A stretch of 64,000 nt of DNA, from assembly GCF_020991475.1 (NCBI RefSeq), contig NZ_JAJMPA010000001.1:1488001-1552000 (forward strand). Reading direction: 5' to 3'. How positions within the stretch are numbered: the stretch's first letter is position 1; the number at the start of each line of letters is the position of its first letter. Source of the DNA: Pedobacter sp. MC2016-14 (GTDB taxonomy: Bacteria > Bacteroidota > Bacteroidia > Sphingobacteriales > Sphingobacteriaceae). The position numbers and the translations under genes are program-made. The notes beneath the pieces were generated by a model that was given only the letters and a program-made list of their open reading frames with translations, ran no database searches and was not told the DNA's origin. Shown piece after piece: positions 24,599 to 33,573 of this stretch.

Positions 24599-25663
24599 AT
24601 GGAGCGGTTAGCAAAATGGGGTTCTAATAAATACATGATTTATGCGATGCATGTATTGTTTTGGCTATTGTTGGTATCGCCATTTCTGATCGGCACTTAC
24701 AATACCCCATTTTTTGACCATATGAAATACAGGTTGCTGCTGAGCAATAGCTTCCTGATTGTACTTTTTTACTGGAACGCCTTTTACCTGTATCCGCAAC
24801 TTTACAAAAAAAGGGGATGGGGTGTTTATCTGCCGGCAGTTTTGCTCAGCGTTACGGTACTTTTTTCAGCATCGTACTATCTGGAAAACAAGTTTTTTCC
24901 AAGGCCGGAGATGATGGCCGGAAATTTTCATCCCCCTGCTAAAACCGATATGGGACCGCGAAAGGGGCCTGGACCGGGTTTCCCTGTCATTACCTTTGTG
25001 TTCATTGTGGGCATTAGCTTTAGTTACCGCCTGTTGATGGAGCAGAACCAGGAAGAAAAACGGCGTAAAGAACAGGAAACAGAGACATTGAAAACAGAAC
25101 TGAACTTTTTGCGCTCACAGATCAGTCCGCATTTTATGTTCAATGTACTGAATACATTGGTTTCTCTTGCCAGAAAAAAATCTGACCTGATGGAGCCCTC
25201 GCTCATCCAGCTTTCTACCCTGATGCGCTATGTGCTGAGCGAAAGTAATTATAGCCGGATTTCATTGCGTAAGGAAGCGGAATACCTGCAGAACTATATT
25301 GATTTGCAAACGCTGCGCTTTGGTGACGATATTGACTTGCAGCTGCACATTGCTACTGTACCGGAAGATTATGAAATTGAGCCGATGCTGCTGATTCCTT
25401 TTGTAGAGAATGCTTTTAAACATGGCATTGGTACACTGGAGTATCCACGTATTCGGGTAAGTTTGCAGCTGGAACGTCATCAGCTATTGTTTAGCGTGCA
25501 GAACTCTGTGGCGCCTTCTGGTGACCATAAAGACCTGAGCTCGGGCATTGGTTTAAAAAATGTGCGCAGGCGGCTGGAACTTTTATATAGCGACCGGCAC
25601 CGGCTGAGTACTGAAATTAAGGATGGCGTTTTTACAGCAGAATTGTTAATTGTATTGCGATAA
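24599..25663 (+). CDS. LytS-type sensor histidine kinase
   Basis: A 354-residue kinase of the His_kinase/HATPase_c pair family (LytS/YpdA type). Four hydrophobic helices lie in residues about 13-145, the last loop being rich in Gly/Pro (PAKTDMGPRKGPGPGFPV); then a short coiled coil, the phospho-acceptor motif SQISPHFMFNVLNTLVSLAR, the N-box LIPFVENAFKHGIG and a G-box around SSGIGLKNVRRRLELLY. It stands directly before its LytTR partner (0-bp gap) and behind the TonB receptor and lipoprotein genes, so the four form an operon. Signal unknown; the receptor's substrate or envelope state is a reasonable guess. Confidence 0.9.
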   Translation: MERLAKWGSNKYMIYAMHVLFWLLLVSPFLIGTYNTPFFDHMKYRLLLSNSFLIVLFYWNAFYLYPQLYKKRGWGVYLPAVLLSVTVLFSASYYLENKFFPRPEMMAGNFHPPAKTDMGPRKGPGPGFPVITFVFIVGISFSYRLLMEQNQEEKRRKEQETETLKTELNFLRSQISPHFMFNVLNTLVSLARKKSDLMEPSLIQLSTLMRYVLSESNYSRISLRKEAEYLQNYIDLQTLRFGDDIDLQLHIATVPEDYEIEPMLLIPFVENAFKHGIGTLEYPRIRVSLQLERHQLLFSVQNSVAPSGDHKDLSSGIGLKNVRRRLELLYSDRHRLSTEIKDGVFTAELLIVLR

Positions 25664-26377
25664 ATGAAGTGCTTAATCATAGATGACGAACGCCCTGCAA
25701 GGGAGCTCATGGAAGACAACATTAGCATGGTTCCTTTTCTGGAATTGGCAGGCAGCTGTAAAAATGCAGATGAAGCCATGAAGATTATGGAAAGCCAGCT
25801 GATAGATTTGATTTTTCTGGACATCCAAATGCCGGGCTTATCTGGCTTGCAGCTGTTGCAAAGCGGCTTGATTGAAGCGCCGATGGTAATTTTGGTAACT
25901 GCTTATGAGCATTATGCACTGGAGGGCTTTAACCTGAATGTATTGGATTACCTGGTAAAGCCTGTGCCTTTTGAACGTTTTTTAAAAGCAGTAACCAAGG
26001 CAAGGGAATTGTATTTGCTGAAGAACAAGCTAGTGGTGGCTGACGCACCGGCACCGGAGCAAAATTACCTTTGGGTAAATTCTGATTATTCGCTGGTGCG
26101 CATCAATATAGACCACATTACGCATATTGAAGGCTTAAAGGACTACATTAAAATATACCAGATCAATAGTGATAAACCAGTGATACCACGGTTGACCTTA
26201 CACTATATGGAAGAGAAGTTGCCGGCAGATAAATTTATGCGGGTGCACCGCTCTTTTATCGTTGCGCTGGATAAGATCCAGCTGGTAAAAAAGAACCGTC
26301 TGTATGTTCCCAATGCGGAGGTTCCCTTTACAGATAGCTACCGTGAGCAACTGATGAATTATATAGGAGGAAACTAG
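25664..26377 (+). CDS. LytTR-family response regulator
   Basis: A 237-residue regulator: receiver domain (1-118) with acidic pair Asp7-Asp8, phospho-acceptor Asp53 in LIFLDIQMPGLSG and Lys in LVKPVPFERFL, then a LytTR DNA-binding domain (about 138-235, with VRINIDHITHIEGLKDYIKI and MRVHRSFIVALDKI). It pairs with the upstream LytS-type kinase. Its TAG stop (26375-26377) overlaps the TAG stop of the oppositely oriented dinB-like gene (26374-26376), so the two genes end tail to tail with no spacer. Confidence 0.92.
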   Translation: MKCLIIDDERPARELMEDNISMVPFLELAGSCKNADEAMKIMESQLIDLIFLDIQMPGLSGLQLLQSGLIEAPMVILVTAYEHYALEGFNLNVLDYLVKPVPFERFLKAVTKARELYLLKNKLVVADAPAPEQNYLWVNSDYSLVRINIDHITHIEGLKDYIKIYQINSDKPVIPRLTLHYMEEKLPADKFMRVHRSFIVALDKIQLVKKNRLYVPNAEVPFTDSYREQLMNYIGGN

Positions 26378-27471
26378 AGGTCCAGCTGCAGCTGAATGTC
26401 TGTATTACTCAGTGCTTCCTGATGCCTGTCGAAGTTGGAAAGCGTAACCCCAATTAGGCGGATCATTAATTCGGAGAGGTCGATTTCTGCAAGCAGCCTG
26501 ATGGCTTCCTGGTACAACTCTTCGGCAGAATTGGTGTAAAAGTTTAAGGAGTGGCTTCGGGTAATCTGCTTAAAATCAGTAAACTTAAGCTTTAAGGTTA
26601 CGGTTTTTCCTTTCAAGCCATAACGCTCCAGTCGCTTGCATACTGTTGTGCTTAGCAGCCGCAATTCATTGTGTAAAAATTCCGGATCATGCGTGTCCTG
26701 GTCAAACGTGTTTTCTGCCCCTACTGATTTACTTTCCCTGTGGGGTTGAACCGCACGGTCATCCAATCCATTGACGATTTTGAAATAATACTTACCCGAT
26801 TTGCCAAATTTCATCACCAGCTGTTCTTCTGTAAGTTTTTTTAAGTCGGCACCGGTATACAGCTGCATGCTCCGCATTCTGGCTGCGGTTACTTTTCCAA
26901 TCCCGTGAAACTTTTCTACAGGTAGCTTCTCTATAAACTTATTCACTTTTGATGGGCCTATGAAAGTCAGGCCATCTGGTTTATTCATGTCTGACGCAAT
27001 TTTGGCCACAAATTTATTGATGGATACCCCGGCCGACGCCGTGAGCTGGAGTTCATCTTTAATGGCTTTTTTGATGGCTTTGGCAATATCTACCGCAGAG
27101 CCTATGCCCAGTTTATCTTCAGTTACATCCAGGTAGGCTTCATCCAATGACAGCGGTTCTATTAAATCAGTATACCGGCTAAAGATTTCACGGATTTTGC
27201 CAGATACCTCTTTATAAGCATCAAACCTGGGGTAAACGAAGATGGCCTGGGGACACAATTTGTAGGCCTGCTGGCAAGGCATGGCCGATTTAATTTTGTA
27301 TTCCCGGGCCTCATAACTTGCTGTAGCTACCACGCCGCGGCTTTCCGTCTTACCGCCCACCACCAGGGGTTTGCCCCGGTACTCGGGAAAGTCCCGCTGC
27401 TCTACCGATGCGTAAAATGCATCCATGTCTATATGGATAATTTTACGCTGGGTTGGTTTCTCGGGACTCAT
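26374..27471 (-). CDS. dinB: DNA polymerase IV (Y-family)
   Basis: A 365-residue Y-family polymerase for translesion synthesis. The palm motifs are present: IIHIDMDAFYASVEQRD with the first catalytic Asp, and SLDEAYLDVT with the catalytic Asp-Glu pair; a helix-hairpin-helix region (KLPVEKFHGIGKVTAARM) and the little-finger domain (RLERYGLKGKTVTLKLKF) follow. The C terminus (DIQLQLDL) is a plausible beta-clamp-binding peptide of the QLxLF type. It is a monocistronic gene followed downstream by the convergent LytTR gene, whose stop it overlaps. No LexA-type box is seen in the 31 bp between it and the efflux adaptor gene, which ends up transcribed separately from the opposite side of the spacer only if a promoter lies within 27472-27502. 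Confidence 0.93.
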   Translation of the reverse strand: MSPEKPTQRKIIHIDMDAFYASVEQRDFPEYRGKPLVVGGKTESRGVVATASYEAREYKIKSAMPCQQAYKLCPQAIFVYPRFDAYKEVSGKIREIFSRYTDLIEPLSLDEAYLDVTEDKLGIGSAVDIAKAIKKAIKDELQLTASAGVSINKFVAKIASDMNKPDGLTFIGPSKVNKFIEKLPVEKFHGIGKVTAARMRSMQLYTGADLKKLTEEQLVMKFGKSGKYYFKIVNGLDDRAVQPHRESKSVGAENTFDQDTHDPEFLHNELRLLSTTVCKRLERYGLKGKTVTLKLKFTDFKQITRSHSLNFYTNSAEELYQEAIRLLAEIDLSELMIRLIGVTLSNFDRHQEALSNTDIQLQLDL

Positions 27472-27502
27472 ATTTTGCTATTAATATTAGCAAATATAAG
27501 TA

Positions 27503-28696
27503 TTATTCTTCTTCAGTCCCTCCGGCAGATTTGGATTGTAAATAAAATGCACCTTTAGTAGCCAGCTGCACATTGGCTGGCAGCTTTTGGAGGGGGCTGA
27601 TTTGAATATAGCCTAATTCTGAAACCCCGGTTTTTACTTCTGTTTTTGTGAAATGCACCGCATCTTTATCTTTTTGATCTGCTATAAAAATGTATTCTTT
27701 GCCTTCTGCACGTACAACGGCATCTACAGGTACAGCATCAGACAATTCTGAGCCTACGCTGATGAGTGCGGTTACGTACATTCCCGGAATAAGGTTTTGT
27801 TTTTTAGTATTGTTAAGCACGGCATGTACAATAACACCCTTACTTTCGTTTTCAAAGGATTTGTTGATGCCGTTAATACGGCCCGGAATCTGCTGGTTTT
27901 CCTGATTGGTAAGCTGAAAGTTTACCGCCTGCCCGATTTTTACTTTCATGAGGTCTTTCTCGAAAACAATCAGGTCGCAATGGATTTTGGAATTGTCTAC
28001 CACTTCCATGATGGACGTTCCCGGCTGAACAAATGCACCGGTATTGGCAGAGATTTGTCCTACTGTACCATTAATAGGTGCAAGCATGGGAAACCTGGAG
28101 ATGATTTTTCCCCCTGAAATTTTTGGAGGGGAGATCCCCAACTGGCGCAGCTGAGTTTCAAAACCGCTGATTTTTGAACGCTCAGTATGATAGTTTGCTG
28201 CTGCAGCCTCAAAAAATTTGCCTGTGCCGGCCCCCGCTGCTTTCAATTGCTGCTGACGCTCGTATTCGGCCCTGGTATAACTGAAGCTGCTTTTTGCAGA
28301 TAAGTAATCTTGCTGAATTTTAATCAGCTCCTGGTTTTCTACCGTAGCCAGCACTTGTCCTTTTTTTACCTGTTGCCCTTCCAGTACATTGATGGTGTAA
28401 ATCATGCCACCAGATAAAACACTTACATCTGCTTTATTTTGGGGCGGTACGGCCAGCTGTCCGCTGGCTTTGATGACTGTGCTGAGGTTCTTTTGGCTTA
28501 TGGCGCCAACAGTTATGCCAACAGCTTCCATTTGTGCCGTATTTAAAGTTAAATCCGGGGCTTCTTCTTCATTGGCCTCTGCTGCAGTTTCCAAAGGCTC
28601 TTTTTGGGTTTTAGCTGGTTCTCCAGAACAAGCGCAAAAAAGTATTGCCGGTAGGAGCAATGTGGCGCATATATTTTTTAATGTTGAAAATTTCAT
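27503..28696 (-). CDS. RND efflux periplasmic adaptor, CzcB/CusB-like lipoprotein
   Basis: A 397-residue membrane-fusion protein: lipoprotein-type signal with LFCACSGEP (likely lipidated Cys23), a barrel-sandwich/lipoyl-like half (VSVLSGGMIYTINVLEGQQV), an alpha-hairpin (about 130-195), the second lipoyl half (PMLAPINGTVGQISANTGAFV) and beta-barrel and membrane-proximal domains. It links the inner-membrane pump to the outer-membrane channel in heavy-metal efflux. It follows the pump gene after one base; AAGGAGA overlapping the pump's stop gives a strong Shine-Dalgarno sequence, which is unusual in this phylum. No metal-binding His/Met-rich tail is present, so the metal is not assigned. Confidence 0.88.
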   Translation of the reverse strand: MKFSTLKNICATLLLPAILFCACSGEPAKTQKEPLETAAEANEEEAPDLTLNTAQMEAVGITVGAISQKNLSTVIKASGQLAVPPQNKADVSVLSGGMIYTINVLEGQQVKKGQVLATVENQELIKIQQDYLSAKSSFSYTRAEYERQQQLKAAGAGTGKFFEAAAANYHTERSKISGFETQLRQLGISPPKISGGKIISRFPMLAPINGTVGQISANTGAFVQPGTSIMEVVDNSKIHCDLIVFEKDLMKVKIGQAVNFQLTNQENQQIPGRINGINKSFENESKGVIVHAVLNNTKKQNLIPGMYVTALISVGSELSDAVPVDAVVRAEGKEYIFIADQKDKDAVHFTKTEVKTGVSELGYIQISPLQKLPANVQLATKGAFYLQSKSAGGTEEE

Positions 28697-28697
28697 G

Positions 28698-31600
28698 TTA
28701 TTCTCCTTTTAAATAATGTAACTGAATGAAGGATTGGTTTAAGCGGCTAACCGTTTCAATATAACTGAGCTTACTTTGAATGGCTGAAGATAGGTTCTGG
28801 ATGTATTCTACATAACCAATCTCTCCAAGGTTAAATGAAACCTGTGCAATCCGGATTTGTTCATCTGCTTGTTTTAATCCCCCGGAAGTATAGTAGTTTA
28901 CAGCCTGCACAAGATTTTGGTACTGTTGCAGTTCCTGTTGGTATTGCAATTTTAAGAGCGACTGGTTTTGGGCTGCATTGGTTTGCAACAGTTGAAGGCC
29001 CAGTTGTTCATTTTTAACCCTTGCACGGTTTGCCCCGCCAAAAATGGGAATTGCCAGGCCAACCTGGAAGCCCGCAATACGTGTTCCGGGACTATATCCC
29101 CTGTTTAAATTTGCCGGGTCAAAAGAACTGACTACAAGTTGCTGGCTGTAGCCCAAGGTAAGATCGGGCAAGGCTTTTGATTTTTCTACTTTTATCCGTG
29201 CGTCGGCAAGCACTACATTTTGTTGGTCGTACTTAACCTTAGGATGATTGCTTAAGTCTGCCGTATCGGCCAGGATCACTTCCCTAAGTATTGGCAGGCT
29301 GTTTTCTGCGAGCACCAGGGGCTCAGTAGTATTTAACAGTTGCTGTAAGCTCAGTTCATTACTCCGTAAAGCTGCTATGGACTGTAGTTTTAACCGTTGC
29401 ATTTCCTGGTATTTGTTGCGGGCAGTCATCACTTCCAGATTGGAAGTTTCACCTGCTTTAAACCGGGAATCCGCTTTTTTAACAAAATCGCGGTAAATGC
29501 TGTCCTGGTAGTTCACTAAGTTTAGCGTCTCCCGGTTGGCCAGGTAGCTGTAATACGCCACTTTTACCTGTTGTATAATTTCTGCCCGGCTTGTGTTGGC
29601 TGCCTGTTGTGATAGGGCCGTTTGTTGGGTAAAGAGCTTTTTCTGGTTTTTATATAAACCCGGCCAGGCAAAACTTTGTGTTACACCCAGGGCATTGTCC
29701 ATATTGCCTCCACTGGTAGGGTCTTGTGTAAGCATGAACTCTGTTTTAGGAAGATCGATGGCAGATTTCTGCAGGGCGAGGGATTGCTCTACCGATAAAC
29801 CTGCTGCCCTAAGCTGAAGGTTCTGTTTGAGCGACAGTTTAATCAGGCTGTCAAGGCTTAGCGGCTGAGGTTTGCTTTGGGCAGCGGCTGTTCCGCCAAA
29901 GGCTAACCCGAGTCCGCTGCATAAAAGTACAAGCAGAGCTTTGGGAAGCTTAAGGCTTCCTTCTTTCTTACCATCAAATAAAAGGTAGAGGCAGGGTAAA
30001 ACAAAGAGTGTTAGAAAAGTAGCGGTCATCAATCCCCCAATCACCACGGTTGCCAGGGGCTTTTGAACCTCGGCGCCGGCACTGGAAGATAAAGCCATCG
30101 GTAAAAAGCCGAAAGAAGCTACGGCGGCTGTCATCAGTACGGGTCTTAACCGTACCCGAGTGCCCTCTAAAACCCTTTGGTAACTATTGTCCATGCCTTC
30201 TTCTTTGAGTGTATTGAAATGACCAATCAACACGATGCCGTTTAATACCGCTACACCGAAAAGGGCGATAAAACCTACCCCGGCCGAAATGCTGAAAGGC
30301 ATATCTCTTAGCAGGAGTGCCGCAATGCCGCCCATGGCAGCAAGAGGTACTGCGGTAAAAATGAGCAGACTTTGTTTAACAGAACGAAAAGTAAGGTACA
30401 GCAAGCCCAGGATAAGCAGTAGGGCTGCGGGTACCGCTACAGAAAGCCTTTGTTTGGCGGCAAGCAGGTTTTGAAACTGCCCGCCGTAAGTGATGTAGTA
30501 ACCGGGAGGAAGTTTAACCTTATTCTCCATCAGTTGCTGGATCTCTTTGACCGTACTTTCTATGTCCCGCCCTTTTACATTAAAACCGACAAAAATCCTT
30601 CGTTTGCCATCTTCACGCGAAACCTGGGCAGGCGCATCTTTAAAGGTAATATCGGCAACCTGGCTTAGCGGGACTTTATTGCCCGAAGCCAAAGGGATGA
30701 GCAGGTTTTGTACATCAGAAATGTTTTGCCGCAATTCTTGCTGCAACCTAACCACCATGTCAAATCTTTTTTCGCCTTCGTAAATTACACCTGCAACACT
30801 TCCCGCAAATGCTGTACGCAAAATGTTATTGATGGTGCCGATATTTAAGCCGTACTGGGCCATCTTATCGCGGTTATAGGCTACGGTAATTTGCGGGAGT
30901 CCGCTTACTTTTTCTACATAAGGTTCTGTAACACCAGCCACCGGAGCAATGATTTTAGCAATTTTTCCTGCCTCCATCGTCAGTACATCCAAATCATCGC
31001 CATATATTTTAATGGCTACATCCTGCCTGATGCCCGTCATCAGTTCATTAAAACGCATTTGCATGGGTTGGGTAATTTCTACATTAATGCCGGGGATCAC
31101 AGCCAGTGCTTCTTCCATTTTTTCCATCATTTCTTCGCGTGTACTGGCAGATGTCCATTCCGCTTTGGGTTTCATGGCCAGCATCATATCTCCACGTTCC
31201 ATAGGCATAGGGTCTGTAGGGATTTCGGAACTGCCTATTCTGGTTACAGCTTGTTTTAATTCGGGAAACTGGTCTTTGAGGATTTTTTCTGCTTTTCCAA
31301 AAGTTTTAACGACTTCAGATAAAGAAGTACCCTGCATCATAGAGATCTCGACAGTAAGGTCGCCTTCTTCCAGTGTTGGGATAAACTCGCCGCCCATGCG
31401 GTTAAATGCCCAGATGGAAACTGCAAACAAGAGCAGGGTAGCTGCAACTACTATTTTTTTAACCCGGAGCATCCGGATGAGCAAGTGTTGGTAATGTTTT
31501 TGGGCAAAACCAATAAACCGGTCTGATAGGGTAGGTTTGTGAACGGTGTTTTTGCTTAAACATAGTGCGCTCATCATCGGGACATAGGTGAGCGACAAAA

Positions 31601-33074
31601 TAAATGCACCCAATATGGCAAAAGCTACAGTTTCGGCCATTGGCCTGAACATTTTACCTTCAATACCTACCAGCGCAAACAGTGGCAAATAAACAATGAG
31701 GATAATGATTTCTCCAAAAGCAGCGCTACTCCTGATCTTTGAAGAGGCTGCGTAAACTTCCTGGTCCATTTCTGCTTGCGTTAGGCGCTGTTTGCCTGGA
31801 AAAAGGTTGCTTTCTGTAAGGCGAAACACGATGGCTTCTACGATGATAACCGCGCCATCTACAATAAGCCCAAAATCAATGGCGCCAAGGCTCATCAGGT
31901 TTCCGGATACATTAAATAGGCGCATCATGGCGAAGGCAAATAACATAGCCAGGGGGATTACCGAAGCCACCACGAGGCCTGCACGTAAGTTGCCGAGTAA
32001 TAAAACCAATACTAATATAACGATAAGTGCGCCTTCCAGCAGGTTTGTCCTTACGGTACCAATGGCCCGGCCAACCAATTCTGTGCGGTCTATAAAGGGT
32101 TCTATTACTACACCTTCGGGCAATGATTTCTGGATTTGGACAATGCGTTCCTTTACATTTTTGATGACCTGGTTAAAGTTTTCGCCTTTGAGCATCAAGG
32201 TTACCCCGGCAACTACTTCTCCTTCGCCATTTCTGGTTACAGCACCGTAGCGGGTAGCACTGCCAAACTGCACCAGGGCAATATCGCGGATAAGGATAGG
32301 CGTACCGTTGTTGGCTTTGACCACAATTTTTCGGATATCGTCCAGTGATTGCACCTGTCCCAACCCTCTAATAAAATAGACGTTGTTCTGTTGTTCTATG
32401 TAAGAACCACCGGTATTTTCATTGTTGTTTTCCAGGGCCTGGTAAACTTCCGGGATGGTAAGCCCAAGGGAGTTGAGCTTGTCGTTGTCCAGCGCAATTT
32501 CATATTGTTTTACAAAGCCGCCCCAGCCGCTTACTTCAGCAACACCAGGTGTGCCGGCCAGTTGGGTACGTACCAGCCAGTCTTGCAAGGTACGCAGGTC
32601 TGTAGCGGTATATTTGTTTTCATATCCTTTTTTGGTATGCAGTACATACTGGTAAATCTCTCCAAGACCAGTGGTAATGGGCGCCAGTAGGGGCTCTGTT
32701 AGTCCTTTTGGAATATTTTGTTCTGCTTCTTTGAGCTGCTCATTAACTTGTTGTCTGGCCCAGTAAATATCGGTATCGTCTTTAAAAACGAGAGTAATCA
32801 CCGAAATCCCGGAACGGGAGATGGACCTTTTTTCCAGGATATTTGGGATGTTGGCCATGGCCAGCTCTATTGGTGCGGTAATGAATTGCTCTACTTCCTG
32901 AGCACCGAGGCTGGGGGCCTGCGAAATTACCTGTACCTGGTTGTTGGTAATGTCGGGCTGTGCATCTAAAGGTAAATGATAAGCTGAATAAATGCCCCAA
33001 AGCATTAATCCAAACGTCATCAATCCTATAGTTACTTTGTTCTTTATAGAGAACGCTATAATCTTGTCAAACAT
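28698..33074 (-). CDS. CusA/CzcA-family RND metal efflux pump fused to a TolC-like channel domain
   Basis: A 1458-residue protein. Residues 1 to about 1040 are a complete heavy-metal RND pump (start FDKIIAFSIKNKVTIGL; 12 helices; the conserved TM4 segment LGAIDFGLIVDGAVIIVEA with Asp residues for proton relay). From about residue 1062 the sequence is an outer-membrane-factor domain (LSLDSLIKLSLKQNLQLRAA, long helical hairpins), preceded by a signal-like stretch ending GTAAAQS. Separate CusA and CusC genes are fused in one frame, a form known in Bacteroidota. The ORF is open to 33119, but 33074 matches the family start. The operon order is DUF6660 protein, pump, adaptor. Metal specificity is unassigned; zinc, cobalt, cadmium or copper are possible. 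Confidence 0.9.
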   Translation of the reverse strand: MFDKIIAFSIKNKVTIGLMTFGLMLWGIYSAYHLPLDAQPDITNNQVQVISQAPSLGAQEVEQFITAPIELAMANIPNILEKRSISRSGISVITLVFKDDTDIYWARQQVNEQLKEAEQNIPKGLTEPLLAPITTGLGEIYQYVLHTKKGYENKYTATDLRTLQDWLVRTQLAGTPGVAEVSGWGGFVKQYEIALDNDKLNSLGLTIPEVYQALENNNENTGGSYIEQQNNVYFIRGLGQVQSLDDIRKIVVKANNGTPILIRDIALVQFGSATRYGAVTRNGEGEVVAGVTLMLKGENFNQVIKNVKERIVQIQKSLPEGVVIEPFIDRTELVGRAIGTVRTNLLEGALIVILVLVLLLGNLRAGLVVASVIPLAMLFAFAMMRLFNVSGNLMSLGAIDFGLIVDGAVIIVEAIVFRLTESNLFPGKQRLTQAEMDQEVYAASSKIRSSAAFGEIIILIVYLPLFALVGIEGKMFRPMAETVAFAILGAFILSLTYVPMMSALCLSKNTVHKPTLSDRFIGFAQKHYQHLLIRMLRVKKIVVAATLLLFAVSIWAFNRMGGEFIPTLEEGDLTVEISMMQGTSLSEVVKTFGKAEKILKDQFPELKQAVTRIGSSEIPTDPMPMERGDMMLAMKPKAEWTSASTREEMMEKMEEALAVIPGINVEITQPMQMRFNELMTGIRQDVAIKIYGDDLDVLTMEAGKIAKIIAPVAGVTEPYVEKVSGLPQITVAYNRDKMAQYGLNIGTINNILRTAFAGSVAGVIYEGEKRFDMVVRLQQELRQNISDVQNLLIPLASGNKVPLSQVADITFKDAPAQVSREDGKRRIFVGFNVKGRDIESTVKEIQQLMENKVKLPPGYYITYGGQFQNLLAAKQRLSVAVPAALLLILGLLYLTFRSVKQSLLIFTAVPLAAMGGIAALLLRDMPFSISAGVGFIALFGVAVLNGIVLIGHFNTLKEEGMDNSYQRVLEGTRVRLRPVLMTAAVASFGFLPMALSSSAGAEVQKPLATVVIGGLMTATFLTLFVLPCLYLLFDGKKEGSLKLPKALLVLLCSGLGLAFGGTAAAQSKPQPLSLDSLIKLSLKQNLQLRAAGLSVEQSLALQKSAIDLPKTEFMLTQDPTSGGNMDNALGVTQSFAWPGLYKNQKKLFTQQTALSQQAANTSRAEIIQQVKVAYYSYLANRETLNLVNYQDSIYRDFVKKADSRFKAGETSNLEVMTARNKYQEMQRLKLQSIAALRSNELSLQQLLNTTEPLVLAENSLPILREVILADTADLSNHPKVKYDQQNVVLADARIKVEKSKALPDLTLGYSQQLVVSSFDPANLNRGYSPGTRIAGFQVGLAIPIFGGANRARVKNEQLGLQLLQTNAAQNQSLLKLQYQQELQQYQNLVQAVNYYTSGGLKQADEQIRIAQVSFNLGEIGYVEYIQNLSSAIQSKLSYIETVSRLNQSFIQLHYLKGE

Positions 33075-33164
33075 GAATGTGTTTTTAAAGCGACCTGTGT
33101 AAACAGGAAGCTGTTGCATACTTATTTTCTTTAGCCCCTGGTGTACGGGCGCCTGATCATAAAT

Positions 33165-33470
33165 TTACAACCGGGGCGGTTGCCATACCGGGAGACTTAC
33201 ATCAACATATTTGCCAGTAAAATAATTGGTGTATACGGTTTTGTGCTCTTTGAAAGGTATAGATGTTAAGGTTAGCAGTTGGGCAATTGATGATGCTGAA
33301 CAGCAATTACAATGGCAAAATGGAGAACAGCCGTCATCCAGGGCATGGTCTTTTTCTGTTTCGGTAGGTGTTGTTGTGCGCTGTGTGCTTACTTTAACCT
33401 GCGCATCGGCACATGGCGCAAAATTGAGCACCAGTACAACAATTACACAAATCAGCGAAAGTAACTTCAT
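33165..33470 (-). CDS. DUF6660-family small exported Cys-rich protein
   Basis: A 101-residue protein with a signal peptide (1-23, ending ADAQ), a central cluster CSPFCHCNCCS and a C terminus ending VWQPPRL, which I recognise as the DUF6660 pattern. The cysteine and histidine cluster is a natural metal-binding site. It is the first gene of the metal-efflux unit, about 90 bp upstream of the pump, so it may deliver or sense the metal in the periplasm; this is inference. A TACATTTG promoter core on the minus strand lies at 33488-33495, 18 bp from its start. Confidence 0.8.
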   Translation of the reverse strand: MKLLSLICVIVVLVLNFAPCADAQVKVSTQRTTTPTETEKDHALDDGCSPFCHCNCCSASSIAQLLTLTSIPFKEHKTVYTNYFTGKYVDVSLPVWQPPRL

Positions 33471-33573
33471 TTTGCTTTTGATTGTTGCAAATGTATTTAT
33501 TTTAATGACAATGTGGTACTACTTCCTTTTTGAAAACAATAACTTTGTTGTGAAGTTGTACTATAAAGATTAA

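Noticed and set aside
30949..31494. 181-codon frame opposite the RND pump
   Set aside because: The opposite strand encodes the conserved pump without interruption; the frame shows no domain or start signal.
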